Shown here: piece by piece, positions 1 through 6,956 of the stretch
How positions within the stretch are numbered: the first letter of the stretch is position 1
How the letters are laid out: the number at the start of each line of letters is the position of its first letter
NCBI GenBank assembly: GCA_028698765.1
Contig: JAQVVW010000018.1
Span: forward strand, 1 to 11,614
Length of the DNA: 11,614 bases
Origin: Methanoculleus sp.
Lineage (GTDB): Archaea > Halobacteriota > Methanomicrobia > Methanomicrobiales > Methanoculleaceae
Direction: 5' to 3'
Notes under the pieces: generated by a model
What the model was told of the DNA's origin: nothing
What the model saw: the letters and a program-made list of their open reading frames with translations, nothing else
Database searches by the model: none
Made by a program: the position numbers and the translations under genes

Positions 1-1
1 A

Positions 2-1225
2 CGGATCGCCCAGCTCTCCTGCGGGGCGGAGTATAGCGGCGTCCAGAAGGAGATCTATGATGCCGCCGAGTCGGTGGGTGCAGAGGTCTTCTTCCCCGAT
101 ATCGCTCTCGGCGATGTGGAACGTGCGGTCAAGAAGTTCGGGCTGGACGTCAAGAGCGCCGATCTGAAACTGATGATCGCCCGGGCAATGGCCCTCGTGG
201 AGGGGAAGGTGGAAGCGGACGGGGTCTTCATCGGCACCTGCTTCCGGTGCGCCGAGGCGGCGATCGTCAGAAACGAACTCCGGCGGTACATTCCCGAGAA
301 CTCGAAACTCTCGGTGGTGAGTTACTCCTTCACCGAGCGGACGACCGCAGGCACCCTCCTCACCAGGATGGAGGCCCTGACCACCATCGCCCGCCGGAGA
401 GCGCTCCTTGCCCGCGAGGAGCAGACCGGGATCACGATGGGCGTCGATTCCGGGTCGAGCACGACGAAGGCCGTCGTGATGAAGGATAACGAGATCGTCG
501 GCACCGGGTGGCACCCGACGACCGAGGTGATCAAGAGCGCCGAGAGCGCCATCGCGGACGCGCTTGAGATGGCGGGGCTTGCCCGCGAGGATATCCAGGC
601 TATCGGCACCACCGGATACGGGCGGTTCCTGATCGGGAAGCATCTCGGTGCGGAACTCATCCAGGAGGAGCTGACGGTGAACTCGAAGGGTGCCGTCTAC
701 CTTGCCGGCCACCAGCGGGGCGCCGCGACCGTCATCGATATCGGCGGGATGGACAACAAGGCGATCAGCGTCATCGACGGCATCCCGGGCACCTTCACGA
801 TGGGCGGAATCTGCGCCGGCGCAAGCGGCCGGTTCCTGGAGATGACCGCGAAGCGGCTCGGTATCGATATCACCGAGCTCGGCCCCCTTGCGATGAAGGG
901 CATGGGCAAGAACGTCCCGATGAACAGTTATTGCATCGTCTTCGGGACGCAGAGCCTGGTGAACGCCCTCGCGGCAGGGAGCTCGCCCGCGGACGTGGCG
1001 GCTGCGGCCTGCCACAGCGTCGCGGAGCAGGTCTTCGAGCAGCAGTTGCAGGAGGTCGACATCAAAGAACCGGTGATCATGGTCGGCGGCACCTCGCTGA
1101 TCGAGGGGCTGGTCTACGCGATGGGCCAACTCCTGCAGACCGAGATCGTCGTCCCGCCCAACTCGCAGTACATCGGCGCGGTCGGAGCCGCCCTGCTCGC
1201 GTCCGGATTCATCAAGGGAGAGTAA
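2..1225 (+). CDS. mmp15: Methanogenesis marker protein 15 (BcrA/HgdC-type ATPase), 5' partial
   Basis: Probable ASKHA-fold ATPase of the BadF/BadG/BcrA/HgdC activator type, in the methanogen-specific marker-15 group. The frame is open from base 2, so the gene enters from outside the window. The 407 visible residues begin [18 protein letters not shown], which looks like the family N-terminus, so probably only a few codons are missing. A GTG at 74 is internal, not the start. The N-terminal domain (about residues 1-140) carries a CFRC pair at visible residues 80 and 83. The ATPase domain starts with the phosphate loop DSGSSTTK (near 149) and has a second phosphate motif DIGGMDNK (near 246). [11 protein letters not shown] and SYCIVFG hold Cys271 and Cys311, matching the two cysteines that bind the bridging 4Fe-4S cluster in HgdC-like dimers. 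By family analogy it would couple ATP hydrolysis to low-potential electron transfer. A role in MCR activation or maturation is inference from family and neighbours. It abuts mmp17 directly. Confidence 0.93.
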   Translation, partial: RIAQLSCGAEYSGVQKEIYDAAESVGAEVFFPDIALGDVERAVKKFGLDVKSADLKLMIARAMALVEGKVEADGVFIGTCFRCAEAAIVRNELRRYIPENSKLSVVSYSFTERTTAGTLLTRMEALTTIARRRALLAREEQTGITMGVDSGSSTTKAVVMKDNEIVGTGWHPTTEVIKSAESAIADALEMAGLAREDIQAIGTTGYGRFLIGKHLGAELIQEELTVNSKGAVYLAGHQRGAATVIDIGGMDNKAISVIDGIPGTFTMGGICAGASGRFLEMTAKRLGIDITELGPLAMKGMGKNVPMNSYCIVFGTQSLVNALAAGSSPADVAAAACHSVAEQVFEQQLQEVDIKEPVIMVGGTSLIEGLVYAMGQLLQTEIVVPPNSQYIGAVGAALLASGFIKGE

Positions 1226-1810
1226 ATGCCCCCGTTGAACTACTTCGTGGTCGAGTCGCCGGACGAGGTCGGGAGGAACGCCTACGAGCGGGTCGCAGGC
1301 GACGTCCTCCAGGACCTGGATCTCATCAAGGTGATCGACCGGCTGCACATCTACGTCGACCCGAAGGTGCCGATCTTCGTCGCTGCCGGGCTTCTACGCC
1401 ATATGCCGCGTGAGATCCGGGTTGCCGACTTTGCCAACGTCAACCGCGGCGAGAAAGAGATCGTCCTCGATATCGGCGACGAGACCTATCTCGCGCCGCT
1501 CCTCCAGAAACTCTGGGCGATCTACGGCAAGGAGCACGTCGACCAGCCCGACCGGTTCACCGTCGTCCTCCCGGTGGGGATGGCCGGGGACGAGAACCTC
1601 GATCGGCTGGTGGTGGCCGACCCGAGCGAAAACCTCTACAAGGACGTCATCTACGCGCTCCAGTACATCGCTCCCGAGGGGTTCAAGGTCCGCCGCCAGT
1701 ACATCCGGGAAGGAAAGTTTTACTACGTGGCGAGCGAGGACACCCTGCCGACCGATATCGTGGAGACGATGGTCGTGCCGCTCTTTGAGAGGATGGGGGT
1801 GACGCTATGA
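1226..1810 (+). CDS. mmp17: Methanogenesis marker protein 17
   Basis: A 194-residue protein recognised as methanogenesis marker 17, found essentially only in organisms with methyl-coenzyme M reductase. Family knowledge links Mmp17 to the MCR activation assembly together with McrC, Mmp3 and Mmp7. No enzymatic motif is visible, and the sequence contains no cysteine, so it is unlikely to ligate an iron-sulfur cluster itself; a structural or scaffold role is inference. The ATG directly follows the TAA of mmp15, with a GGGAGAG ribosome-binding site in the mmp15 tail. The 3' end overlaps mmp7 by four bases (ATGA), which suggests translational coupling. Recognition rests on overall sequence character and gene order, not a database hit. 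Confidence 0.88.
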   Translation: MPPLNYFVVESPDEVGRNAYERVAGDVLQDLDLIKVIDRLHIYVDPKVPIFVAAGLLRHMPREIRVADFANVNRGEKEIVLDIGDETYLAPLLQKLWAIYGKEHVDQPDRFTVVLPVGMAGDENLDRLVVADPSENLYKDVIYALQYIAPEGFKVRRQYIREGKFYYVASEDTLPTDIVETMVVPLFERMGVTL

Positions 1811-2748
1811 CGACACTGGTGCCGGTGACCTACAAGGGAGGCGTCTACCGGCACGACGAGATCATGGACCTGATCGACGACCTCGGGGGCTACATCGTCC
1901 AGAAGCACGTCATGGCCCAGGACGTCGTGCTCCAGTCGTTCGTGCCGCGTGACGACATCGAGTTGATACGCCGAATCGCAAAACCGCTCGCCGGCGAGGT
2001 GGTCGAAGCGCCCCTCGTCGGGACGGAGATCGCCGTCGTGAGCCCGAGCCTTGAGATCCATCACCTCCCCCACATCTCCTGCGATATCGCCGAGTATCTC
2101 AGGCGATCGGGCGCGAAGACCAACATGGTCGGGCTCGCGAGAGGGTTCGGGAAACGGATTGCAAACTTGAACGACGAGGAGCGGGACGTCATCAACGAGC
2201 ACGATCTCGCCGTTTACGCGCTCGGTAACTTCGAGGAGTGCATCCGGAAGAAGTTCCCGGCGATCCGCCGGGAGATCGATGTGCCGATCGTGGTGACCGG
2301 CGCGCCCGACCGCGAGGCCCTGATGCGGGCGATCGACCCGCCCGTCGAGGGATACGTGGGCGGGATCGGCAGGATCATGCACCGGTTCAAGCGCCCCGAG
2401 GAGCTCGGGAAACTTGACGAACTGGTGGACGAGGTCTCCCGCGTCCTGGATGCGCGGCGGGACGCTCTCGCAAAAGACCCGCTCTCCGTCTTCCCGCCCC
2501 GCCTGATGGCGATCATCGAGGAGCAGATCCACGAGGTCAGCATGCTCACGCATCCGACGCCGGTGACCGCCCAGATGGAGGGGCTCCGGGTGAAGCTCCC
2601 CTACGATTCGTATGCCGACGACGTGCGGTCGCTTCCGGTCGCCGAAGGGGTGACGGTCGGTGATATCGCCGATGTCACGCCGTCGCGGATGCGCAACTAC
2701 ATATTGATCCGGATTAAACCATTCTCGGAAACAAGAATACTGGTGTAG
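1807..2748 (+). CDS. mmp7: Methanogenesis marker protein 7
   Basis: A 313-residue protein matching the methanogenesis marker 7 family in length and sequence character (N-terminus MTTLVPVTYKGGVYRHDEIM). The family is part of the ATP-dependent machinery that reduces the nickel of cofactor F430 in MCR to the active Ni(I) state, in association with McrC and Mmp17. Only two cysteines are present, Cys92 (HISCDIAEYL) and Cys145 (NFEECIRKKF); they are the only candidates for thiolate metal ligands. The ATG overlaps the mmp17 stop as ATGA, and a strong GGGGGTGA ribosome-binding site lies a few bases upstream inside mmp17. The soluble sequence has no signal peptide or membrane segment, so it should be cytoplasmic. 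Confidence 0.9.
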   Translation: MTTLVPVTYKGGVYRHDEIMDLIDDLGGYIVQKHVMAQDVVLQSFVPRDDIELIRRIAKPLAGEVVEAPLVGTEIAVVSPSLEIHHLPHISCDIAEYLRRSGAKTNMVGLARGFGKRIANLNDEERDVINEHDLAVYALGNFEECIRKKFPAIRREIDVPIVVTGAPDREALMRAIDPPVEGYVGGIGRIMHRFKRPEELGKLDELVDEVSRVLDARRDALAKDPLSVFPPRLMAIIEEQIHEVSMLTHPTPVTAQMEGLRVKLPYDSYADDVRSLPVAEGVTVGDIADVTPSRMRNYILIRIKPFSETRILV

Positions 2749-2753
2749 ATGCG

Positions 2754-3206
2754 ATGGATTTCGAAAAGGTACTCACGAAGGTTGTGGAGCGGGGGTCGGA
2801 CGTCTTCGCGGAGGATCTCCTCCGGGAGATCGAGACCGAGTACGGCCGGGTCCCCCTGATCTTTGAGCGGATGGCGGAACGCCCTGAGATCCTCATCTCA
2901 CACCTCCTCTACAAGGGCGCTGTCGTCGAGACCAGCCAGCTCGAACCGAAGATGATCGAGCTGATCAGCCTTGCGGTGGGCGCCGCGCTCAAGTGCAGCC
3001 ATTGCGTGGAGTATCACCTGCAGTCCGCGATGGCGAAGGGCGCGACCCGGGCTGAGATCCTCGAGGTGATCCTGATCGCGGGGATGCTCGCGAACTCCGC
3101 CGTCCTCGCTGACGCCTACCGGGTGGTGAACGGCACGGGCTCGGCCCCCTGCCCCTCCTGCGACATCAACGGCACGGGCCTGGATAAGACCTGTTCAGAC
3201 AAATAA
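2754..3206 (+). CDS. Carboxymuconolactone decarboxylase / AhpD-like protein with cysteine-rich tail
   Basis: A 150-residue all-helical protein of the carboxymuconolactone decarboxylase (CMD)/AhpD fold. The family signature is CSHCVEYH at residues 81-88: Cys81, Cys84 and His88 form the redox-active CxxC plus histidine of AhpD-type thiol-disulfide enzymes. The core around it (YKGAVVE, ELISLAVGAALK before, then AEILEVILIAGMLANSAVL) is typical of CMD proteins. The C-terminus is unusual: after the fold ends near residue 126 there is a short tail with a second pair, CPSC at 133-136, and a further Cys147. The ATG lies 5 bp after mmp7, with only a weak GGTG upstream, so it is probably read from the same transcript. 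The substrate is unknown. A thiol redox or peroxide-defence role near MCR activation is inferred from motif and position; true decarboxylase activity is unlikely. Confidence 0.87.
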   Translation: MDFEKVLTKVVERGSDVFAEDLLREIETEYGRVPLIFERMAERPEILISHLLYKGAVVETSQLEPKMIELISLAVGAALKCSHCVEYHLQSAMAKGATRAEILEVILIAGMLANSAVLADAYRVVNGTGSAPCPSCDINGTGLDKTCSDK

Positions 3207-3224
3207 CCCCCTGGTATTCGGAGC

Positions 3225-5030
3225 ATGTGCGGTATCGCCGGGCAGTTTGCCCTGAACGGGGAGGATGCGGATGCGACCCTCGTCGGGGCGATGGCGGAGA
3301 GGCTCGCCCATCGTGGTCCCGACGGCGAAGGAACGTTCTTCTCCGGGCCGATCGGCCTTGCCCATCGCCGCCTCGCGATCATCGACCTCTCCAATGAGGG
3401 CCGCCAGCCGATGGGAAGCGAGGACGGCATGCTTCAGATCGTCTTCAACGGCGAGATCTACAACTACCGTGAGATCCGGGAGGAACTCTTTGCCGCCGGC
3501 CATCGTTTCGCATCCGCAACCGATACGGAGGTGATCCTGCACGCCTACGAGGAGTGGGGGCGGGACTGCCTCGCCCGGTTCAACGGGATGTGGGCGTTCG
3601 CCCTCTGGGACGGACGCCGCCGCGAACTCTTCTGTGCAAGAGATCGCCTGGGCGTCAAGCCGTTTTACTACACAGTGACCGATGGATCGTTCCTCTTTGC
3701 GTCAGAGATCAAGGCGCTCCGGGTGCATCCCGGGGTAGGCCGGCGGCCGAACGACCGGATGCTCTCGACGTTCCTTGCGTGGGGGGTTGCGGATCACACG
3801 AAAGAGACGATGTACGACGGCGTCTTCCAGCTCCCGCCGGCCCATACGGTCGTCGTCTCCGCGGAGGGTGTCGGGGAGTCGGAACGTTACTGGGACTTCA
3901 CGATGAGCGGCGCCCCGGGCGGGGTCGACGACGAGGCCGCCGCACGGGAGGTCAGAGTCCTCCTGACCGACGCCGTCCGGCTCCGGCTCCGTAGCGACGT
4001 CCCGGTTGGGACCTGCCTCTCGGGCGGTATCGACTCCTCGACGGTCACCGCCCTGATCAACGTTCTCCTGCAGGCGGAGAGCCCGGGGAGCGTCGGCGAG
4101 CGGCAGAAGACGTTCTCGGTCTGTTTTGACGATCCCCGGTTCGACGAGAGCCGGTATATCGATACGGTGGTCGCGGCGACAGACGTCGCGAGCCGCCGGA
4201 CGACGCCGGGCACGGACGGGCTCTGGGAGGATATTGAGCGGTTGCTCTATGTGCAGGACGAGCCGTTTGCGTCCCTCTCGATATACGCCCAGTACTGCGT
4301 GATGCGGCTCGCGAGCGGCGAGGTGAAGGTGGTCCTCGACGGGCAGGGCGCCGACGAGCAGCTCGGCGGCTACATCGCCTACCAGGCGCCGTATATCCGG
4401 GGCCTCCTCCGGCGCGGAAACGTCCTTGCGGCCCTCCGGGAGGGGGTCGGGAGTGTGCGGCATCACCGGTCGTTCTTCTCGTGGGCGGCTGCTCAATCCC
4501 GGGTACGCTCAGAGCGCCGGGGACTCCTCCGGGGGGACGCGCCGGAGGTTCTCCGGTATGCGGGGTCGCTTGAGGAGGTGCTGAAACGGGAGGTCACGGC
4601 GTCGAACCTCCCCCTCCTGCTGCACTGGGAGGACAGGAACTCGATGGCCTTCTCGGTCGAGGCGCGGGTTCCGTTCCTCGACTACCGGCTGGTGGAGCAC
4701 CTCGCGGCGCTCCCGCTCGACCAGAAGATCCGCGGCGGCGTCACGAAGTACGTCCTCCGGCAGGCGATCCGGGGGCTGGTCCCGGACGCCGTCCGGTGCA
4801 GGATGGACAAGATGGGGTTCGTCACCCCCGAGGAGGTCTGGATGAAAAGCGAACTTGCGCCGCGTGTCCTCGACCTCTTCCTGGCGCCCGGGTTCCGAGA
4901 GCGGCCCTACTGGGACGCGGAGCGGGTGCTCGAGAACTACCGGGCGTTCCTCGAAGGCAAAAGTCCTTATTCTACCGAGTTCTGGCGGATAGCCTGCGCG
5001 GAGATGTGGCTGCGGCAGTTTGATGCGTAG
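3225..5030 (+). CDS. asnB: Asparagine synthase (glutamine-hydrolysing)
   Basis: A 601-residue AsnB-type amidotransferase that converts aspartate, glutamine and ATP to asparagine, glutamate, AMP and pyrophosphate. The N-terminal class II glutaminase domain has the nucleophile Cys2, exposed after removal of Met1, with HRGPDG (29-34), FNGEIYNY (74-81), TDTEV (99-103) and RDRLGVKPFYY (139-149). The C-terminal synthetase domain has the pyrophosphate loop SGGIDSS (266-272) and DGQGADE (372-378), with ARVPFLDYRLVE near 480 and GVTKYVLR near 505. Both active sites look intact and the length is normal. The ATG at 3225 is fixed by the required Met-Cys-Gly start; GGAG lies four bases upstream. It sits 18 bp after the AhpD-like gene, so co-transcription is likely. 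AsnB paralogues can also amidate sugars or peptides, but no glycan or peptide genes are adjacent, so asparagine synthesis is the default call. Confidence 0.94.
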   Translation: MCGIAGQFALNGEDADATLVGAMAERLAHRGPDGEGTFFSGPIGLAHRRLAIIDLSNEGRQPMGSEDGMLQIVFNGEIYNYREIREELFAAGHRFASATDTEVILHAYEEWGRDCLARFNGMWAFALWDGRRRELFCARDRLGVKPFYYTVTDGSFLFASEIKALRVHPGVGRRPNDRMLSTFLAWGVADHTKETMYDGVFQLPPAHTVVVSAEGVGESERYWDFTMSGAPGGVDDEAAAREVRVLLTDAVRLRLRSDVPVGTCLSGGIDSSTVTALINVLLQAESPGSVGERQKTFSVCFDDPRFDESRYIDTVVAATDVASRRTTPGTDGLWEDIERLLYVQDEPFASLSIYAQYCVMRLASGEVKVVLDGQGADEQLGGYIAYQAPYIRGLLRRGNVLAALREGVGSVRHHRSFFSWAAAQSRVRSERRGLLRGDAPEVLRYAGSLEEVLKREVTASNLPLLLHWEDRNSMAFSVEARVPFLDYRLVEHLAALPLDQKIRGGVTKYVLRQAIRGLVPDAVRCRMDKMGFVTPEEVWMKSELAPRVLDLFLAPGFRERPYWDAERVLENYRAFLEGKSPYSTEFWRIACAEMWLRQFDA

Positions 5031-5058
5031 GGATTCTCTGCGCCTGGGTGTGAATCGC

Positions 5059-5781
5059 TCACTTCGCGCCCCCCCACTCCCCCTCCTCCTGCGGGCAGAC
5101 GCCCCCCTTCTTCCGCAGCCCTCTCCCCGCATACGCCGCAAGCAGGACGGCGAGGATGCCGGTGACGAAGATGCCGTCGAAGATCCCCGCGCCCCCTATG
5201 GAGAGGACGGTCGGCCCGTCTGCGGTCAGCGCCGAGAGCACGTCGGGGTTCGCGAGGTTGAGGATATCGGCCCCGAGGAGGGTGCCCATCGTCCCCCCGG
5301 CGTAGGCGAGGCCCGGGGCGGTGCGGCACCCGCGGGCGAGGAGGAGCCCGGTTACGGCGCCTGCGAGAGGTGCGATGTAGAACGGCATCGTGATCCCGAG
5401 GCCCGGGACGGGCGTTGCAGCGGCGTAGGCGACGAGCGAGACCAGGACGACTGCGGCGAGGGACTTCAGCCGCGAGACCCGGCCCCGCCCGACCATCTTG
5501 AGCGTTACGAAGAGGGGGATGAGCGCTCCACCCACGTTGACCGCGATGAGATCCTCTCCTAACGGGATGAGCGGGATATCGATCAGGCTCCCGAGCAGCG
5601 CCCCTACGGTCACCAGCATCGCCTGGTAGAACCGGAGCCCGATCGACTCGAAGACCCCCTCGCTGATGAGGAGCAGGTTGAATATGACCAGTGCCGGTAT
5701 GAGAACCGCTAGCGCAACGAGGATCTGCTCCGGGCTGAAGAGAACCGGCAGGATCGCGATCGCGGGCAGTTCGGTCTCCAT
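5059..5781 (-). CDS. DUF1614 family integral membrane protein
   Basis: A 240-residue membrane protein with the character of the DUF1614 family, whose function is not established. About six or seven hydrophobic segments are visible, near residues 17-39, 52-72, 77-97, 105-122, 130-149, 157-175 and 198-218, joined by short loops. Small-residue motifs recur (AVNVGGALIPLF at 80-91, GGTMGTLLGADI at 162-173, GGAGIFDGIF at 196-205). The acidic residues inside these motifs, Asp172 and Asp202, are candidates for functional positions. The C-terminal tail after residue 219 is hydrophilic and probably faces an aqueous side. The gene is convergent with asnB (28 bp between stops). The ATG has no obvious ribosome-binding site, but a TATA-like box lies about 35 bp upstream, which suits a short-leader monocistronic transcript. 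I assign no function. Confidence 0.8.
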   Translation of the reverse strand: METELPAIAILPVLFSPEQILVALAVLIPALVIFNLLLISEGVFESIGLRFYQAMLVTVGALLGSLIDIPLIPLGEDLIAVNVGGALIPLFVTLKMVGRGRVSRLKSLAAVVLVSLVAYAAATPVPGLGITMPFYIAPLAGAVTGLLLARGCRTAPGLAYAGGTMGTLLGADILNLANPDVLSALTADGPTVLSIGGAGIFDGIFVTGILAVLLAAYAGRGLRKKGGVCPQEEGEWGGAK

Positions 5782-5809
5782 GGGTCGGGTATACCGGACG
5801 GGGTCATGC

Positions 5810-5820
5810 CATAAATAGTT
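5810..5820 (-). promoter_or_regulatory. TATA-like box upstream of the DUF1614 gene
   Basis: Read on the - strand this is AACTATTTAT, an AT-rich BoxA-like element in otherwise GC-rich DNA. It lies about 30-38 bp upstream of the DUF1614 ATG, close to the expected spacing for an archaeal promoter giving a short leader. The element is also AT-rich on the + strand (ATAAATAGTTTA), so it might serve the opposite direction. The call rests on composition and spacing only. Confidence 0.5.
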
Positions 5821-5931
5821 TAACGGCTACGGCCTCGGAGAGTTCCCGGGACCGCTCGTCCGGGTGAGGCGACTTCGACCCGACGGTCTTTCGGGCGTGC
5901 CGGCGCCGCTCAACCTGCCCCGTTTCAGCGT

Positions 5932-5955
5932 CCGGTGAAGGGTGAGTCTCACCGG
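5932..5955 (+). repeat. Perfect 7-bp inverted repeat (hairpin)
   Basis: CCGGTGA at 5932-5938 pairs with TCACCGG at 5949-5955 around a 10-nt loop. An alternative inner pairing, GGTGA with TCACC (5941-5945 and 5949-5953), is also possible. No T-run follows, so it is not a standard archaeal terminator. It could be the 3' hairpin of a small RNA or a protein-binding palindrome. Confidence 0.55.
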
Positions 5956-5995
5956 CGATAAGCCAAAATCAGGGGCCAATAGTGAATAGAAACCT

Positions 5996-6040
5996 CAAAT
6001 TACTTATTTTATATTCATTTCAGAATAGATATATTCATAT
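5996..6040 (+). promoter_or_regulatory. AT-rich promoter-like block with TATATTCAT direct repeat
   Basis: This is the most AT-rich segment of the window. TTATTTTATATTC at about 6004-6016 resembles an archaeal TATA box. The 9-mer TATATTCAT occurs at 6010-6018 and again at 6030-6038, exactly 20 bp apart, so both copies would lie on the same DNA face. It is the best candidate promoter/operator for the ABC-like gene at 6220, which would then have a leader of roughly 180 nt. The regulatory role is inference. Confidence 0.45.
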
Positions 6041-6144
6041 GTGGGTAACCGAAAATAATGTTAAACCCGGAGTTCCTTCCTCGAATCGGATAACGGGCAC
6101 CGGAGAACAACCCCTGGACGCATATCTCGAGGCGTTTGTGGCCG

Positions 6145-6211
6145 GTGCAGGTTTGGGGGATGGTGGGTGACCGGGAGCAACTCCGTCCAATCTGACCGGT
6201 TGCACCTGCAC
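6145..6211 (+). repeat. 8-bp inverted repeat preceding the ABC-like start codon
   Basis: GTGCAGGT at 6145-6152 is the reverse complement of ACCTGCAC at 6204-6211. The 51-nt interval contains a smaller hairpin, GGAG-CAA-CTCC (about 6174-6184). The right arm ends just before the AGAGGAG ribosome-binding site of the gene at 6220, so folding could change access to that site. Chance occurrence is possible. Confidence 0.4.
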
Positions 6212-6219
6212 AGAGGAGC

Positions 6220-6939
6220 ATGACCGCCTTTACCGTTGAAGACCTGATCCTGCATCTGGAGCGACTCCAGGCGAGGGGCCCGATCCCGTTCGACGTGAAG
6301 AGCGGAGAGATATTTGGTATCCTCTGCCCCTCCGGCCAGGACCGGCAGACCCTGCTCTCCCTCCTCATGACGGTCATCTTTCCGGTTCCGGAATTTGCCG
6401 AGCGCTCACCGCTCGCGGTTCTCGGGGGTCTCGGGGACGTCCGGAGGAGCATGGGCATCGCCCTCCAGGAATCGGTGCTCGACCCTGCGCTGACCGGCAG
6501 GGAGAACCTGGACTTCCACGCCCGGCTGCACGGCCTGAGCGACGATCTCCGGCGGAGGAGGATCCCCGAGATCATAGACCTCTTTGGCATCGCCGGGGAT
6601 GCCGATGCCGCCGTCGAGACCTACTCTCCCGCCATGCTGCAGCACCTTGAGCTCGCCCGGGCATACCTCACGCACCCGTCGGTTCTCTTCCTTGCCGAAC
6701 CGACGGCCGGGCTGGACGATGCCGGGCGCCGGGAGACCTGGGGCCTGCTCCGGCGGCTGAACCGCGAACGGAAGGCGACGGTCATCTTTACGACGCACGA
6801 TCTGGAAGAGGCGGAGGCGATCTGCACCCGGGTTGCCGTGGTGGATCGCGGTGAGGTCGTTGCCCTGGACGAACCGGAGACCTTCCGTGCGGTGATGGCC
6901 GTCGATGATGCCCCGCTCGGATACGATGATACCGCCTAG
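6220..6939 (+). CDS. ABC-type ATPase-like protein with degenerate nucleotide-binding motifs
   Basis: A 239-residue protein with the length and layout of an ABC transporter ATP-binding subunit of the multidrug/antibiotic (CcmA/DrrA) type. The Walker A position reads GILCPSGQDRQT (33-44) where GLLGPNGAGKTT is expected; the catalytic lysine is Arg42, and two glycines and the threonine are replaced. The signature reads YSPAMLQ (135-141) instead of YSGGMKQ. Walker B is VLFLAEP (155-161), with Ala159 in place of the magnesium-binding aspartate, although Glu160 remains. The Q-loop (Gln83), D-loop GLDD (164-167) and H-loop His193 are retained. The frame is intact with normal codon use, so it looks like a maintained pseudo-ATPase, not a decayed gene. 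No permease gene is adjacent. AGAGGAG lies just before the ATG. A regulatory or nucleotide-independent role is inference. Confidence 0.85.
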   Translation: MTAFTVEDLILHLERLQARGPIPFDVKSGEIFGILCPSGQDRQTLLSLLMTVIFPVPEFAERSPLAVLGGLGDVRRSMGIALQESVLDPALTGRENLDFHARLHGLSDDLRRRRIPEIIDLFGIAGDADAAVETYSPAMLQHLELARAYLTHPSVLFLAEPTAGLDDAGRRETWGLLRRLNRERKATVIFTTHDLEEAEAICTRVAVVDRGEVVALDEPETFRAVMAVDDAPLGYDDTA

Positions 6940-6956
6940 GTCTCCGGGCCGGCGAA

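Larger units (their letters stand above)
5782..6219. other. Intergenic region without a supported gene (divergent DUF1614 / ABC-like gene)
   Basis: This 438-bp stretch separates two divergent genes. Bases 5822-5960 are GC-rich and contain several short hairpins: 5845-5864 (7 bp with one bulge), 5879-5895 (5 bp), the palindrome CGGCGCCG at 5901-5908, and 5932-5955. Bases 5985-6060 are strikingly AT-rich and hold promoter-like sequence with a repeated TATATTCAT. Bases 6061-6219 return to moderate GC and would be a leader of about 180 nt for the ABC-like gene; they contain an 8-bp inverted repeat near the start codon. A GTG-started frame of 62 codons (5982-6170) has no family resemblance and I do not call it a gene. 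Confidence 0.7.

Noticed and set aside
1723..2553. 276-codon - strand frame opposite mmp7
   Set aside because: Antisense of a recognised gene, rich in Asp/His/Arg typical of reverse-complement GC-rich codons.
3702..4496. 264-codon - strand frame opposite asnB
   Set aside because: Antisense shadow; asnB is certain from its catalytic motifs on the + strand.
5982..6170. 62-codon GTG-started + strand frame in the intergenic region
   Set aside because: It runs from AT-rich promoter-like DNA into the leader, lacks a ribosome-binding site and resembles no family.
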